From: Candidatus Aminicenantota bacterium
GTDB taxonomy: Bacteria; Acidobacteriota; Aminicenantia; Aminicenantales; JAFGAV01
Length of the DNA stretch: 34,574 nt
NCBI GenBank assembly: GCA_016933515.1
Contig: JAFGAV010000106.1
Span: 1 to 34,574, forward strand
Direction of reading: 5' to 3'
Shown here: positions 1 to 9,716 of the stretch, one piece after another
Numbering within the stretch: the stretch's first letter is position 1
Layout: every line of letters begins with the position of its first letter
Program-made: the position numbers and the translations under genes
The notes under the pieces: generated by a model
What the model was told of the DNA's origin: nothing
Databases searched by the model: none
The model's input: only the letters and a program-made list of their open reading frames with translations

Positions 1-14
1 GCGGCTCGAATCGC

Positions 15-1001
15 TTAATGCCTTTGCGGGCCGTGAGTTTTGAGGTGCCAGCGCCAGGCCGTGCGGAGGATCGTTTCGAGATCGGAGAGTTCCGGTTTCC
101 AGCCGAGGGCCCGTTCCGCTTTCGTCCGGGAGGCGACGAGGAATGCGACGTCTCCGGGGCGGGGAGGACGGCGGATGAACGGGATCGGCCGGCCGGCCAC
201 CTCCTCTGCTTTTTTGATAACTTCCAGGACGGAGTGGCCGCGGCCGGTCCCGAGATTGAGAGCATCGCTTCGCCCGCCTGAGGACAGGTTTTCCAATGCC
301 AGGACATGAGCCCGGGCCAGGTCCGTGACATGGACGTAATCGCGGACGGCCGTGCCGTCGGGAGTGGGAAAGTCCGTTCCGTAAAGACTCAGGCCGTCGT
401 TTCGCCCCAGAGCCGAAAGCAGAACGTTGGGGATCAGATGGGATTCCGGGTCGTGCATTTCTCCCAGCTCGCCCTCGGGATCGGCCCCCGCGGCGTTGAA
501 GTAGCGAAGGGAAATCGACTGCAGACCGTAGGCCCGGTCAAAATCCTCCAAAATATTTTCAAAAAACAGCTTGGTCCGGCCGTAGGGATTGACCGGCCTT
601 AGGGGATGGGTTTCATCGATGGGTGTCTCCCGAGGCACGCCGTACACGGCGGCGCTCGAGGAGAAAACGAATCTTTTCACTCCGGCTTCCCGCATGGCCT
701 GGAGGAGGTTGAGGCCGCCGACGAGGTTGTGCGCGTAATAGGTTTGCGGGTCGGCGACGGATTCCCCGACTTCAATCCGCGAGGCGAAATGGAGGACGGC
801 TTGAAATTTCTCCCCCTCGAAAGCCCGACGCAGGGCCGACGGATCGGCCAGGTCGGCCTCGATGACCACCCGGGACCGGACGAGCTCCCGGCGCCCCGTT
901 GAGAAATTGTCGAGCACGACAGGATCGTGTCCCGCCCGCGCGAGGGCCTTGACCGTATGGGAGCCGACATATCCGGCTCCGCCCGTAACGAGCACTTTCA
1001 C
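15..1001 (-). CDS. galE: UDP-glucose 4-epimerase (NAD-dependent epimerase/dehydratase family)
   Basis: VKVLVTGGAGYVGSHTVKAL Rossmann motif, SSSAAVYG, NPYGRTKLFFE (YxxxK), LRYFNAAGADPEGELGE. GTG start at 1001 overlaps the stop of the upstream gene (GTGA). Confidence 0.93.
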   Translation of the reverse strand: MKVLVTGGAGYVGSHTVKALARAGHDPVVLDNFSTGRRELVRSRVVIEADLADPSALRRAFEGEKFQAVLHFASRIEVGESVADPQTYYAHNLVGGLNLLQAMREAGVKRFVFSSSAAVYGVPRETPIDETHPLRPVNPYGRTKLFFENILEDFDRAYGLQSISLRYFNAAGADPEGELGEMHDPESHLIPNVLLSALGRNDGLSLYGTDFPTPDGTAVRDYVHVTDLARAHVLALENLSSGGRSDALNLGTGRGHSVLEVIKKAEEVAGRPIPFIRRPPRPGDVAFLVASRTKAERALGWKPELSDLETILRTAWRWHLKTHGPQRH

Positions 1002-2449
1002 CGTTTGCTCCCTCCGCGGAGGAGGCCCCGCGCGGCCTTGAGGCCGCCGGCTTTGTCCTCGAAAGCGTTGTCGAGCTGCATTTTGTAAAGCGCTTTGAGA
1101 ATTATTCCCATTTCCGGGCCGGGTGAAACGCCCAAAGGGATGAGGTCCCGGCCGAGGATCAGAGGCTTGATGGTGTCCCGGGATACCCGGAGCTCCTCGA
1201 ATTTTCTCAGCGTCCAACGGGCGGCGGCGTCAAGACCTCTGACGGGCCGGGGGCTGCGGCCCGCTCGGTCCGCGGCGTCCAGGAGGACCAGAAGCTCGAT
1301 TTCGCCACCCGCGTCGTGGGCCAGGCGGTTGAAGGCTTTGCGGGTCACGCGCCTGCGGTTCTGCCAGATTTCCGCGACGCGGTGGTGATGACGGACAAGA
1401 AGCAGCGCCGCCTTTCTCAGGTCCCGCCCGTTCCAAGAGAAGATTTTAAGGCGGTCGAAAGCCCGGCGCGCCGCGGCCTCGCCGCGGACGTCGTGTCCGA
1501 TGTTGGTCAGCACCATGCGGCCGCGCTTGTACTCCCATGCGGAGGCCTCGGGTTTGCCCGCATCGTGGAACAGGGCGGCCAAAAGAAGGACGAGCGCTCT
1601 CTCCGGAGGAAGTTCGGATTTGCGCGCCAGGCGGGAGGCTTGGTCCAGGGTGAGAAGCGTGTGATGCCAGACCGTATGGTTGCCGTAGGCGTCGCTCTCG
1701 GGGTGGAAGACCGGATCGTGAATGGCCAGGGTCAGCGCGTAGATCTCAGGCAGAAACTGCTTCAACGCGCCGAGGCGGAACAGTTCCGCCAGGCCGACAG
1801 ACGGCGCTTCCGATCGGAGGAGCAGCTTGAAGAGCTCGTCGGAGACCCGTTCGACGCTCAGGCCGGAGAGGTCGATGCGCTTTGACAGATCATAAATTTC
1901 GGGAGCCGGGGCGAAACCCAGCACGGACGCGAAGCGGGCCGCCCTCAGGACCCGCAGGGGGTCCTCGGGAAAAGCCTCCGCGTTCGTGACGCGGAGAATC
2001 CGCTCGGCGATGTCTTTCCGGCCCTGGAAAGGGTCGATGACAAGGCCGTCGCTGAGTCTGAGGGCGATGCTGTTGCAGCGGAAATCCCGACGCTCGAGGT
2101 CTTTCTCCAAGGGAAGAAAGGGGTCGGCCGATACGGCGATGTCCTTGTGGCTTCGGGCGCTGCGGGAATGAACCGCCCTGTCGAGGCGGGGAAGCGCCAG
2201 ATCGTAGGTCCGGCCCCCCCGGGTGAACTTGATCACGCCGAAGCTGCGGCCCACGAGATTCACGCGGCCGCGGGACTCGAGCTTCCGCACGACGGCCTCC
2301 ACGGGATGGCGCGTGACGAGGAGATCGACCTCGTCCGAAGCCCTTCGACGGATGAGGTCGCGGACGTAGCCGCCCACGGCGTGGACATCCGGGCCGAAGA
2401 GCCTGACGAAGAGCTTCTTGTCGGGGAAATCCGCATGTCGCACGGCCAT
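998..2449 (-). CDS. cca: CCA tRNA nucleotidyltransferase / poly(A) polymerase family with C-terminal HD domain
   Basis: GGYVRDLIRRRASDEVDLLV nucleotidyltransferase motif, RRDFRCNSIAL, EDPLRVLRAARFA, HDAGKPEA HD motif. Start MAVRHADF preceded by GGAGGA. Confidence 0.85.
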   Translation of the reverse strand: MAVRHADFPDKKLFVRLFGPDVHAVGGYVRDLIRRRASDEVDLLVTRHPVEAVVRKLESRGRVNLVGRSFGVIKFTRGGRTYDLALPRLDRAVHSRSARSHKDIAVSADPFLPLEKDLERRDFRCNSIALRLSDGLVIDPFQGRKDIAERILRVTNAEAFPEDPLRVLRAARFASVLGFAPAPEIYDLSKRIDLSGLSVERVSDELFKLLLRSEAPSVGLAELFRLGALKQFLPEIYALTLAIHDPVFHPESDAYGNHTVWHHTLLTLDQASRLARKSELPPERALVLLLAALFHDAGKPEASAWEYKRGRMVLTNIGHDVRGEAAARRAFDRLKIFSWNGRDLRKAALLLVRHHHRVAEIWQNRRRVTRKAFNRLAHDAGGEIELLVLLDAADRAGRSPRPVRGLDAAARWTLRKFEELRVSRDTIKPLILGRDLIPLGVSPGPEMGIILKALYKMQLDNAFEDKAGGLKAARGLLRGGSKR

Positions 2450-2472
2450 GAACGTCCTCCGAAAACGCACCT

Positions 2473-2483
2473 ATTTTAGCACA
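2473..2483 (-). promoter_or_regulatory. Putative extended -10 promoter for the CCA enzyme gene (TGTGC-TAAAAT)
   Basis: Minus strand reads TGTGCTAAAAT about 25 nt upstream of the ATG. It matches an extended -10 element. Confidence 0.45.
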
Positions 2484-2564
2484 CTTCGACCGCACGAGGG
2501 ACAGGAGGCCCGGACGCGCACGAACCCGTCGAGACCGCGGGGCGCGGACCGCGGCCGTTTGCGC

Positions 2565-2593
2565 TTGTCCGCGAGGGAAAATTCGTGTATTCT
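2565..2593 (+). promoter_or_regulatory. Putative sigma70 promoter TTGTCC-N17-TATTCT
   Basis: Correct 17-nt spacing, about 20 nt upstream of the ATG at 2614. Confidence 0.5.
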
Positions 2594-2613
2594 TTTGGCC
2601 TTCGGCGGAGGCC

Positions 2614-3468
2614 ATGAAGAGATTCGTTTTCCGGACAATCGCACTCCTGGGGATTCTCTTCTTCCTCGTCCCGCCGGCCGAGGCGCGGTCGCTCAAGAAA
2701 GACCTCAAAATCTCGCTCCGGGAGAGACGGGTCATGGACCTCAGCCCGGAAGGCCTCACGCTTGCGTTCATCCTTGAAGTGGCCAACGCCTCTTCCGAAC
2801 CCTGTTGGCTTACGGGCTACGATTACCGTGTCATCGCCGAAACGTCCGAGTACTTCCGCTTGAACAAGACGCTCGATCCCCCTCTGGGCGTCGCGCCTTC
2901 CGGACGGACGCTCATCGCCTTGCCGGTGAAATTCACCTATCTCTACGTGGGGCGGACCGTTTCCGGGCTCCTCGAACGGGAAAAATTCGGATGCACGCTC
3001 GTGGGCGGGCTTGTGTTCTCCTCCCAGATCGGGAGGCGGGGGGAGCGTCTGAACGTGGCCTTGACGGGCGACATTCCCGTTTTCCGGGGATTCCGGATCG
3101 CCGCCGGGCCGCTCGAAATCCGCGCCTTGTCCGTCGGCGGGGCGGACCTCTCTTTCCGGGCGGAATTCCGAAACGAAAGCGCCTTCGGTCTGGAGGTCGA
3201 GTCCATTCGCTACCGGCTGGACCTGGCCGGGGTGCGGGTGGCCGAGGGAATCGCGCGCAGCGGCCCCGTCGCTCCCGCAGGCTCGGCCGTCCTGGCCTTG
3301 CCGCTTCTCCTCGAGTTTTTCGAAATGGGCGCCGACCTGTTTCCGATTCTCCGGAATTCCGAGGCGGACTTCAGGCTGTCCGGAGAGCTTTTGTTCCGGA
3401 CGGCGTGGGGAACGCATGCCGTTCCCTTTGAAGAGAAGGGCCGGGTGCCCATCCGCCGGCCCGGCTGA
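2614..3468 (+). CDS. Secreted LEA14-like (LEA type 2 / WHy-like) domain protein
   Basis: N-terminal signal peptide (MKRFVFRTIALLGILFFLVPPAEA). Two beta-rich repeats of the pattern 'LTLAFILEVANAS...GYDYRV' and 'LSFRAEFRNESAFGLEVESIRYRLDLAG'. Confidence 0.55.
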   Translation: MKRFVFRTIALLGILFFLVPPAEARSLKKDLKISLRERRVMDLSPEGLTLAFILEVANASSEPCWLTGYDYRVIAETSEYFRLNKTLDPPLGVAPSGRTLIALPVKFTYLYVGRTVSGLLEREKFGCTLVGGLVFSSQIGRRGERLNVALTGDIPVFRGFRIAAGPLEIRALSVGGADLSFRAEFRNESAFGLEVESIRYRLDLAGVRVAEGIARSGPVAPAGSAVLALPLLLEFFEMGADLFPILRNSEADFRLSGELLFRTAWGTHAVPFEEKGRVPIRRPG

Positions 3469-3483
3469 TCGGTTGCGCCGGAT

Positions 3484-4338
3484 ATGATCTCCGTGATTCT
3501 CCCTACTTACAACCGCGCCTCCTATCTGGCCGAAGCGCTGGACTCGGTTCTGGGACAGGATTATTTCGAGATCGAGCCGTCACCCCGTCCGATCGAGGTC
3601 CTGGTCGTCGACGACGGCTCCGAGGACGACACGGCGGCCGTCGTCGAGCGATACGGCGGCCGGGTCGGATATCTGCGGCGTCCCCACCGGGGGGTGAGCG
3701 CCGCCCGAAACGCCGGCCTCGAACGGGCGCGGGGAGAATTCATCGCTTTCCTCGACTCGGACGACCTGTGGTTGAAGCCCAAACTTCGGGCCCAGATGAG
3801 CTACCTGGAAGCGTTCCCCGGGGCGCTCATGTGCGGAACCGAGGAGATGTGGCTTCGGAACGGCGTGAGGATCAACCCCGGGTTCAGGCACCGCAAGCCT
3901 TCGGGCTGGATCTTTGAAAAAGTCCTCCCCCTATGCCTGCTCAGTCTGTCCTCGGCCGTGTTTCGGCGCAAGGTGTTCGAGGAGCTCGGGGGGTTCGACG
4001 AGACGCTCCCGGAGTGCGAGGATTACGACTTCGGACTGCGGCTCGCCCTGCGCCATCCCCTCCATTTTCTCTCCACGCCCCTGATCGTCAAGAGAGGCGG
4101 GCATCCCGGCCAGCTCTCGAGCCGATGGGGACTGGACCGGCACCGAATCCGGGCGTTGATCAAACTTCTCTCCGCGGGCTTGGATTCGGAGAAAGAGGCG
4201 ATGGTCAGAAAGGAGCTGGCCGCCAAGTGCCGAGTGTTCGCCGCCGGCCTGGCCAAAAGAGGAAAAGCGCGGAGGGCGGAATTTTATTTCCGTTTGGCGG
4301 AAAACCCCCGCGCCGTGATTTTCGAGGAGGTGACATGA
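3484..4338 (+). CDS. Family 2 glycosyltransferase
   Basis: ISVILPTYNRASYLAEALDSVLGQ, VLVVDDGSEDDT, GVSAARNAGLERARGEFIAFLDSDD, typical GT-A family 2 motifs. Confidence 0.9.
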   Translation: MISVILPTYNRASYLAEALDSVLGQDYFEIEPSPRPIEVLVVDDGSEDDTAAVVERYGGRVGYLRRPHRGVSAARNAGLERARGEFIAFLDSDDLWLKPKLRAQMSYLEAFPGALMCGTEEMWLRNGVRINPGFRHRKPSGWIFEKVLPLCLLSLSSAVFRRKVFEELGGFDETLPECEDYDFGLRLALRHPLHFLSTPLIVKRGGHPGQLSSRWGLDRHRIRALIKLLSAGLDSEKEAMVRKELAAKCRVFAAGLAKRGKARRAEFYFRLAENPRAVIFEEVT

Positions 4339-4886
4339 CCGTACTGGAAGCCATTCAGAAAAGACGCAGCGTTCGAAAGTACCGGCCGGATTCCGTTCCC
4401 GAGGAGGTCCTGAGGCGCGTGCTGGAAGCGGCACGCCTGGCGCCCTCCGGCAAGAACCTCCAGCCCTGGCGGTTCATCCTCGTCCGCTCGGCGGAAACCA
4501 AAGAGCGCCTGGCCCGCGCCTCGGCCGACCAGACGTTCATCGCCGAGGCGCCGCTCGTTGTCGTCGCCTGCGCCGATCCGGAGTCCAGCTACGCCCGGAT
4601 GGGGCGCTATATGAAATCCTGGACGGTGGACGTCGCCTGCGCCCTGGAACATCTCATGCTCCAGGCGGCGGCCGAAGGATTGGGAACGTGCTGGATCGGC
4701 GCCTTCGAGGAGGGGGCCGTGAAGGCCCTCCTCGATGTTCCGGACGGAATCAGAGTCCTGGCCCTCACCCCCCTCGGCTACCCGGCCGATGATCCGGATT
4801 TCGGAGGCCGCAAGCGCCTGGAAGAAATCGTCTTTTACGAGAGGTATGGATCGTTCAAAACCAGTAATTCAAGCCGATGGAAATGA
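4335..4886 (+). CDS. Nitroreductase family protein
   Basis: MTVLEAIQKRRSVRKYRPDSVPEEVLRRVLEAARLAPSGKNLQPWRF, LMLQAAAEGLGTCWIGAF. ATGA overlap with the upstream glycosyltransferase. Confidence 0.88.
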   Translation: MTVLEAIQKRRSVRKYRPDSVPEEVLRRVLEAARLAPSGKNLQPWRFILVRSAETKERLARASADQTFIAEAPLVVVACADPESSYARMGRYMKSWTVDVACALEHLMLQAAAEGLGTCWIGAFEEGAVKALLDVPDGIRVLALTPLGYPADDPDFGGRKRLEEIVFYERYGSFKTSNSSRWK

Positions 4887-5616
4887 AAAGAGAGCTCAAG
4901 TCGAACGGTTCGAATCCCTGAAGCCATTCGGTCAGCTCGCCCGTCCCGGAGAACACCTTGACCTCCCCCTGGAGGGTGATCCTGTTGCCCACGACATACT
5001 GGATGCCGCCGGCGAAATGGTATCCCAGACTGAGCCGATTGCTTTCGCGGGACAGGGCCGAGGGCATGACGCCGTAGGCCTCGGTGTCTCCGTAAACGGG
5101 ATCGCTGAGAATCCATTCGTCGGAGAAGTCGATGATGTCGCCGTCCAGACTCACGGACCAGAGAAAGAGGCTCAGGCCGCCGCTGACGTAGGGAATCAGG
5201 CTTGACCGTCTTCCGAGGGGCGTGATTTTCAAGCTTGCCTGCATGGGCGTCACCGACACCCGGAAGGAGTGGATGAGGTCGAAATCCCCACCATAATCGA
5301 GCGGCACGGCGAACACGCCCTGACCCAGAATGCTGATTCCCTCGTAATCGACGTAATATCCGGCCTTATTTTTTTGGTAAGAATCGAAGCCGACCACCAG
5401 GCTGAAGTTCTTGGAGAAGAAAATTTCGTAGTCGAAGCCGAAGGCCGAGGACTGGAAATTGGATTTGGCGAAGCTCATCTGGTCGAATTCGATCTGCCAC
5501 AGGTCGCTTTCGGCTGACGGGAAGAAGGACCCGACACGGATGGTGACCGAGTTGCCCAAAGCAGGCGTCGCGGCCAAAGCCGTGACGAGGATGATGGACA
5601 GCGCGAGCTTTTTCAT
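4855..5616 (-). CDS. Putative outer-membrane beta-barrel protein
   Basis: Signal peptide MKKLALSIILVTALAATPALG, alternating amphipathic strands, terminal aromatic (…LFISIGLNYWF). Start at 5616 has AGGAGGA upstream. Confidence 0.6.
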   Translation of the reverse strand: MKKLALSIILVTALAATPALGNSVTIRVGSFFPSAESDLWQIEFDQMSFAKSNFQSSAFGFDYEIFFSKNFSLVVGFDSYQKNKAGYYVDYEGISILGQGVFAVPLDYGGDFDLIHSFRVSVTPMQASLKITPLGRRSSLIPYVSGGLSLFLWSVSLDGDIIDFSDEWILSDPVYGDTEAYGVMPSALSRESNRLSLGYHFAGGIQYVVGNRITLQGEVKVFSGTGELTEWLQGFEPFDLSSLFISIGLNYWF

Positions 5617-5749
5617 GTTTTCCTCCTGCTGAGACTTAAGCAAAAAGCGTGCCATATGCCTCCGCCGCCCCCTTTGAGGTTTCCCCGGCGCCCGGATGTG
5701 GCCAAAATCGGTCAAGTGTCCCCTCCTCGGACATCCCCTCCCGTTTCCT

Positions 5750-5778
5750 TTTATAACCCATCCTCACCTCCCGGGCAA
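5750..5778 (-). promoter_or_regulatory. Putative sigma70 promoter TTGCCC-N17-TATAAA for the beta-barrel gene
   Basis: Read on the minus strand. Exact 17-nt spacer; implies a roughly 125-nt 5'UTR. Confidence 0.5.
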
Positions 5779-5957
5779 GTTTCGACCGGGCTTTTTTGCA
5801 GCCGTGGCTCGTCCGGCTCCATGACGTTTTGTGTGGTCCTTGAGCGTGAGCATTGGCCCTCAGACTGGAATTCATCACACAATGCGTCATAGAGCCGATT
5901 CGTCTTTGACTTCCTTCTCCGGCCTGTGATAAGAAACCTTCGGAAGGGGAGGGACCC

Positions 5958-6473
5958 ATGCCCATCATTCAAGGCGACATTTTCCTGAATGCCGAGCGAA
6001 GCCACGAACTGTTCCGCAAAGCCATCGGAGTTTTTGAGGAATATCTCAAAGAAAAAATCCCGGCCAAGGCTCCGGAATATTATCAAGCCCGCAACTTCCT
6101 GAAAGAGGGGCAGTCCCTCTACGAGGACATCCTAAAAAAGGCCAAGGCGCTTCTCGGCCCGGTTCCGCCGTATTCCCCTCCGGACTACGAGCAGCAGCGG
6201 ACTCGGACCCTGGCCGAGAACAGGATCGTCGTCAGCGGACGGACTCCCGACGAGCTCCGCGACGAGCTCCTGGCCGACGAGTTCGTCGGGAAGCTCATGA
6301 CGGCCGGTGAAGTCGACGATTACGTGAAGACGCATTTCCAATCCCAATCGACCGGCAAAAGGAAACTGGCCAACATCAAAGTCCGCATGATTCTCGACGC
6401 TTTGAAGGCGCTCTCGATCCGGGGGCTGGAACTCAAAATCGAAGCCCAGAAGCGCTTTCAAGCCGGGGACTGA
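5958..6473 (+). CDS. Conserved-looking hypothetical protein, helical, no family recognised
   Basis: Complete ORF of 171 aa with purine-rich SD (GGAAGGGGAGGG) immediately upstream. Charged helical composition. Confidence 0.6.
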   Translation: MPIIQGDIFLNAERSHELFRKAIGVFEEYLKEKIPAKAPEYYQARNFLKEGQSLYEDILKKAKALLGPVPPYSPPDYEQQRTRTLAENRIVVSGRTPDELRDELLADEFVGKLMTAGEVDDYVKTHFQSQSTGKRKLANIKVRMILDALKALSIRGLELKIEAQKRFQAGD

Positions 6474-6519
6474 GGGGGCGTCGAAGAAAGCCTTCCGGTT
6501 CCGCTCAGGCCGACGACTC

Positions 6520-7158
6520 ATGAAAACGGCTTTTCTGAAGATTCCGCCGGCGGCGGTTTTCCCTCGGGCGATCGGACACATCGCCCGGACCATGAGAAAC
6601 GGCGGTTTGGTCGTTTTTCCTACGGACACGTTTTACGGCCTGGGCGGTGACGCGCTGTCCGCCGAGGTCATAAGGGAGGTCTACGGCCTGAAACGCCGGG
6701 AGGCCTCCAAGCCCCTGCTCGTCCTGATTGAGGGAATCGAAATGGCCGCGGAGCTGGCGGAGGACATCCCGCCCCTGTTTTGGAGGGCGGCCGAGAAGTT
6801 CTGGCCCGGTCCTTTGACCGTGGTTCTCAAGGCTTCCCCACGCGTGCCTCGGGAGCTCGGCGCGGGAACGGGAACGATCGCCATGCGTCTTCCGGACGTT
6901 CCCTGGCTGCGCGAACTCGTCCGGGAAACCGGTTTCCCGGTCATCGCCACAAGCGCCAACGTCGCGGGGGCCGGCGAAATCAACGACGGCCGGGAGGCGA
7001 AACAGGTGTTCGACGGCCAAGTGGCCCTGATCGTCGACGGGGGGCGGACGCCGGGCGGGCCGCCGTCGACCGTCCTCGACCTCACCGCTCCGGCGCCGAA
7101 AATCCTCCGCCGGGGCGCCGTGCCTGAAGACTCCATCCGGGAAGCCCTCGGCGTCTGA
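6520..7158 (+). CDS. Threonylcarbamoyl-AMP synthase (Sua5/YciO/YrdC family)
   Basis: NGGLVVFPTDTFYGLGGDALSAEVIREVYGLKRREASKPLLVLI, KFWPGPLTVVLKA, TIAMRLPDVPWLRELV, PVIATSANVAGA. Confidence 0.9.
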   Translation: MKTAFLKIPPAAVFPRAIGHIARTMRNGGLVVFPTDTFYGLGGDALSAEVIREVYGLKRREASKPLLVLIEGIEMAAELAEDIPPLFWRAAEKFWPGPLTVVLKASPRVPRELGAGTGTIAMRLPDVPWLRELVRETGFPVIATSANVAGAGEINDGREAKQVFDGQVALIVDGGRTPGGPPSTVLDLTAPAPKILRRGAVPEDSIREALGV

Positions 7159-7159
7159 G

Positions 7160-7181
7160 GCTCGTCTCTGAGAAGACGAGC
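7160..7181. terminator. Possible hairpin between convergent genes
   Basis: Perfect 8-bp stem GCTCGTCT-CTGAGA-AGACGAGC between the stops at 7158 and 7199. No clear U tract. Confidence 0.3.
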
Positions 7182-7198
7182 GAGTGTCTTTAAGACGG

Positions 7199-9133
7199 TT
7201 ATTTGATTTTGGATCCGGCCGGGACGTCGCCGTCGTAGAACGCGATCTTGGCTTTGCCCTGCCATTCGGCGGCCAGGATCATCCCCTTCGACTCGACGCC
7301 GCGAATGACGGCCGGCTTGAGGTTGACGATGACGGCCAGCCTCTTGCCCGCCAGGTCTTCGGGGGCGTACACATCCCCCACGCCGGCCACGAGCGTCCGC
7401 GTCTCGGTGCCGATGTCCACTTCGAGTTTGAGCAGCTTGTCCGTGTTGGGCACGCGCTCGGCCTTGAGGATGTGGGCGACTCTGAGGTCCATCTTCTTGA
7501 ACTCGTCGTAGCTGACCTGTTCCATGGCTTCCTCCTTTGTCTCCTTCGCGCCGGGCTCGGTCATGGCCGCCAGGAAATCCTTGAGCGCCACGCGGGGAAA
7601 GAGCGGCGTGGGTTCCTGGATGTTCCGCCCGGGGACGAGCCCTCCGAATTCCAGGTCCCGGAAAAGAACGTCCTCAGGCCGCTTCTCCTCACCCAGCCAG
7701 GCCCAGACTTTGCGCATCGATCCGGGGATGACCGGAAAGAGGAGGTGGCTGATGCCGCGCACGGCCGAGGCGGCCTGGGTGAGCACCCGGGCCAGCCGCC
7801 CCCGCCGGGAGGCGTCGCCGATCATCTTCCAGGGCTCCTCGTCGGCGAGATATTTGTTCACGCTGAAGATGTACGCCCAGACGTCCTCCAGGGCTCTGGT
7901 CAGGGCGACTTCTTCATAGAGCGCCGTCACGCGTTCCTTGAGCGCGCCGAACTCCCCGCGCAGCTTGGCGTCCGCTTCGGTCTCCGGGTCGGGGTCGGGC
8001 AGGACGCCGCCGAAGGCTTTTCGGATCAGGGTGAGCGTCCGTTGGACGAGATTGCCCAGATCGTTGGCCAGGTCGGAATTCACCCGATGCAGGAACGACT
8101 CGTCCGAGTAGTTCCCGTCCTGGCCGATCGGAATTTCCCGGATCAGAAAATACCGCAGCGGGTCCGGCCCGAACATCTTGAGGATGAGGTTGACGTCGAA
8201 GACGTTGCGCCTCGACTTGGACATCTTGGCCCCGCCCATCATCCACCATCCGTGGCTGAAGACGCAGTGCGGCAGATCGAAGCCGGCGGCCATGAGGAAG
8301 GCCGGCCAGAAGACGGCGTGAAAGCGGAGAATGTCCTTGCCGATGAGATGGATGTCGGCCGGCCAGTACTTGCGAAAGAGCTCCAAGTTCTCGTCAAAAC
8401 CGACACCGGTCACGTAGTTGTGCAGGGCGTCGAACCAGACATAGATGGTGTGGTCGGGATCGTCGGGGAAAGGGATGCCCCATGAGACCGTCGTCCGGGT
8501 GATGACCAGGTCTTTAAGCCCTCCTCGGACGAAGCTCACGACCTCGTTCATCCGGCTTTCGGGTCGGACGAAATCCGGCCGGCGGGCGTAGAAGTCGAGC
8601 AGCCGCTCCCGGTAGGCCGAAAGGCGGAAATAATAGCATTTCTCGGAGAGGAGATGGGCGGTCTTTCCGCAATCGGGACAGATTTTCGTCCGGTCGGCCT
8701 CTTCGGGGACGTCTTCGGAAAGGTAGCATTCGTCCGAAACGCAGTACCAACCCCGGTAGGTGCCCTGATAGATGTCGCCTTGTTCCTTGAGTTTCTTGAA
8801 GATTTTTTGCACGCCGCGCTTGTGGGCGGGCATCGTCGTCCGGATGAAAAAATCCGGCTCAATGCTCAGATCGCGCCACAGGTCCTGGAAACGGACCACG
8901 ACCCGGTCGGCGAGCTCCCGGGGCTTGAGGCCCCGCTCGGCCGAGGCCCGCTGGACTTTCTGCCCGTGTTCGTCCGTGCCGGTCAGAAAGAACACGTCGC
9001 GGTCCGCGAGCTTTCGGGCCCGGGCCAGAACGTCGGCGATGATCGTCGTATAGGCATGGCCGATATGGGGCACGTCGTTGACGTAGTAGATCGGCGTGGT
9101 GACGTAGAACTTCGGCCTAGATGTTCCGGACAC
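7199..9133 (-). CDS. metG: Methionyl-tRNA synthetase with C-terminal tRNA-binding (Trbp111/EMAP-like) domain
   Basis: [38 protein letters not shown] (KMSKS), C-terminal [27 protein letters not shown]...[23 protein letters not shown]. Confidence 0.95.
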   Translation of the reverse strand: MSGTSRPKFYVTTPIYYVNDVPHIGHAYTTIIADVLARARKLADRDVFFLTGTDEHGQKVQRASAERGLKPRELADRVVVRFQDLWRDLSIEPDFFIRTTMPAHKRGVQKIFKKLKEQGDIYQGTYRGWYCVSDECYLSEDVPEEADRTKICPDCGKTAHLLSEKCYYFRLSAYRERLLDFYARRPDFVRPESRMNEVVSFVRGGLKDLVITRTTVSWGIPFPDDPDHTIYVWFDALHNYVTGVGFDENLELFRKYWPADIHLIGKDILRFHAVFWPAFLMAAGFDLPHCVFSHGWWMMGGAKMSKSRRNVFDVNLILKMFGPDPLRYFLIREIPIGQDGNYSDESFLHRVNSDLANDLGNLVQRTLTLIRKAFGGVLPDPDPETEADAKLRGEFGALKERVTALYEEVALTRALEDVWAYIFSVNKYLADEEPWKMIGDASRRGRLARVLTQAASAVRGISHLLFPVIPGSMRKVWAWLGEEKRPEDVLFRDLEFGGLVPGRNIQEPTPLFPRVALKDFLAAMTEPGAKETKEEAMEQVSYDEFKKMDLRVAHILKAERVPNTDKLLKLEVDIGTETRTLVAGVGDVYAPEDLAGKRLAVIVNLKPAVIRGVESKGMILAAEWQGKAKIAFYDGDVPAGSKIK

Positions 9134-9716
9134 TTCCCGTCCCTCCGCAGATCAGAGCGATGGCTTCCGTGCGCGTGAGGCTTGAGGCGCGGAAGGAGCC
9201 GCGGACGGCGGACGTCACCGTCAACGACTTGGGCTTTTTGACCCCCCGCATGGACATGCACATATGCTCGGCTTCGATGATGACCATGACCCCCAGCGGC
9301 CGGAGGTTGTCCATGATCAGATCCGCAATCTGTTTGGTCAGGCGCTCCTGAATCTGGAGCCGCCGGCTGAGCGTGTCCACCACCCGGGCGATCTTGCTCA
9401 GCCCCACGATCCGGCCGCCGCTGGGGATGTAGGCGACATGGGCCACGCCGGCGAAGGGCAGGAGGTGATGCTCGCACATGGAATAAAGGGGGATGTTCTT
9501 GATGAGCACCATCTCGTCGTGTTTTTCACTGTGAATGACGGTCAGGTGACGGGCCGGGTCCTCGAGCCCCCCGCCGAGGATTTCGCGGAACATTCGGGCC
9601 ACGCGTCGGGGCGTTTCGCGAAGCCCCGCGCGCCGCGTGCCCTCGCCCACTCCGTCCAGAATGAGACGAACTCCTTTTTCGATTTTTACAAGGTCCATCT
9701 TTTTCCGGGGGCTCAT
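9117..9716 (-). CDS. folE: GTP cyclohydrolase I
   Basis: [76 protein letters not shown]. Confidence 0.95.
   Translation of the reverse strand: MSPRKKMDLVKIEKGVRLILDGVGEGTRRAGLRETPRRVARMFREILGGGLEDPARHLTVIHSEKHDEMVLIKNIPLYSMCEHHLLPFAGVAHVAYIPSGGRIVGLSKIARVVDTLSRRLQIQERLTKQIADLIMDNLRPLGVMVIIEAEHMCMSMRGVKKPKSLTVTSAVRGSFRASSLTRTEAIALICGGTGSVRNI

Noticed and set aside
2614-3468. The LEA-like gene as a desiccation-tolerance system
   Set aside because: Only a general LEA14/WHy-like beta repeat is visible. No supporting stress genes nearby, so no functional claim is made.
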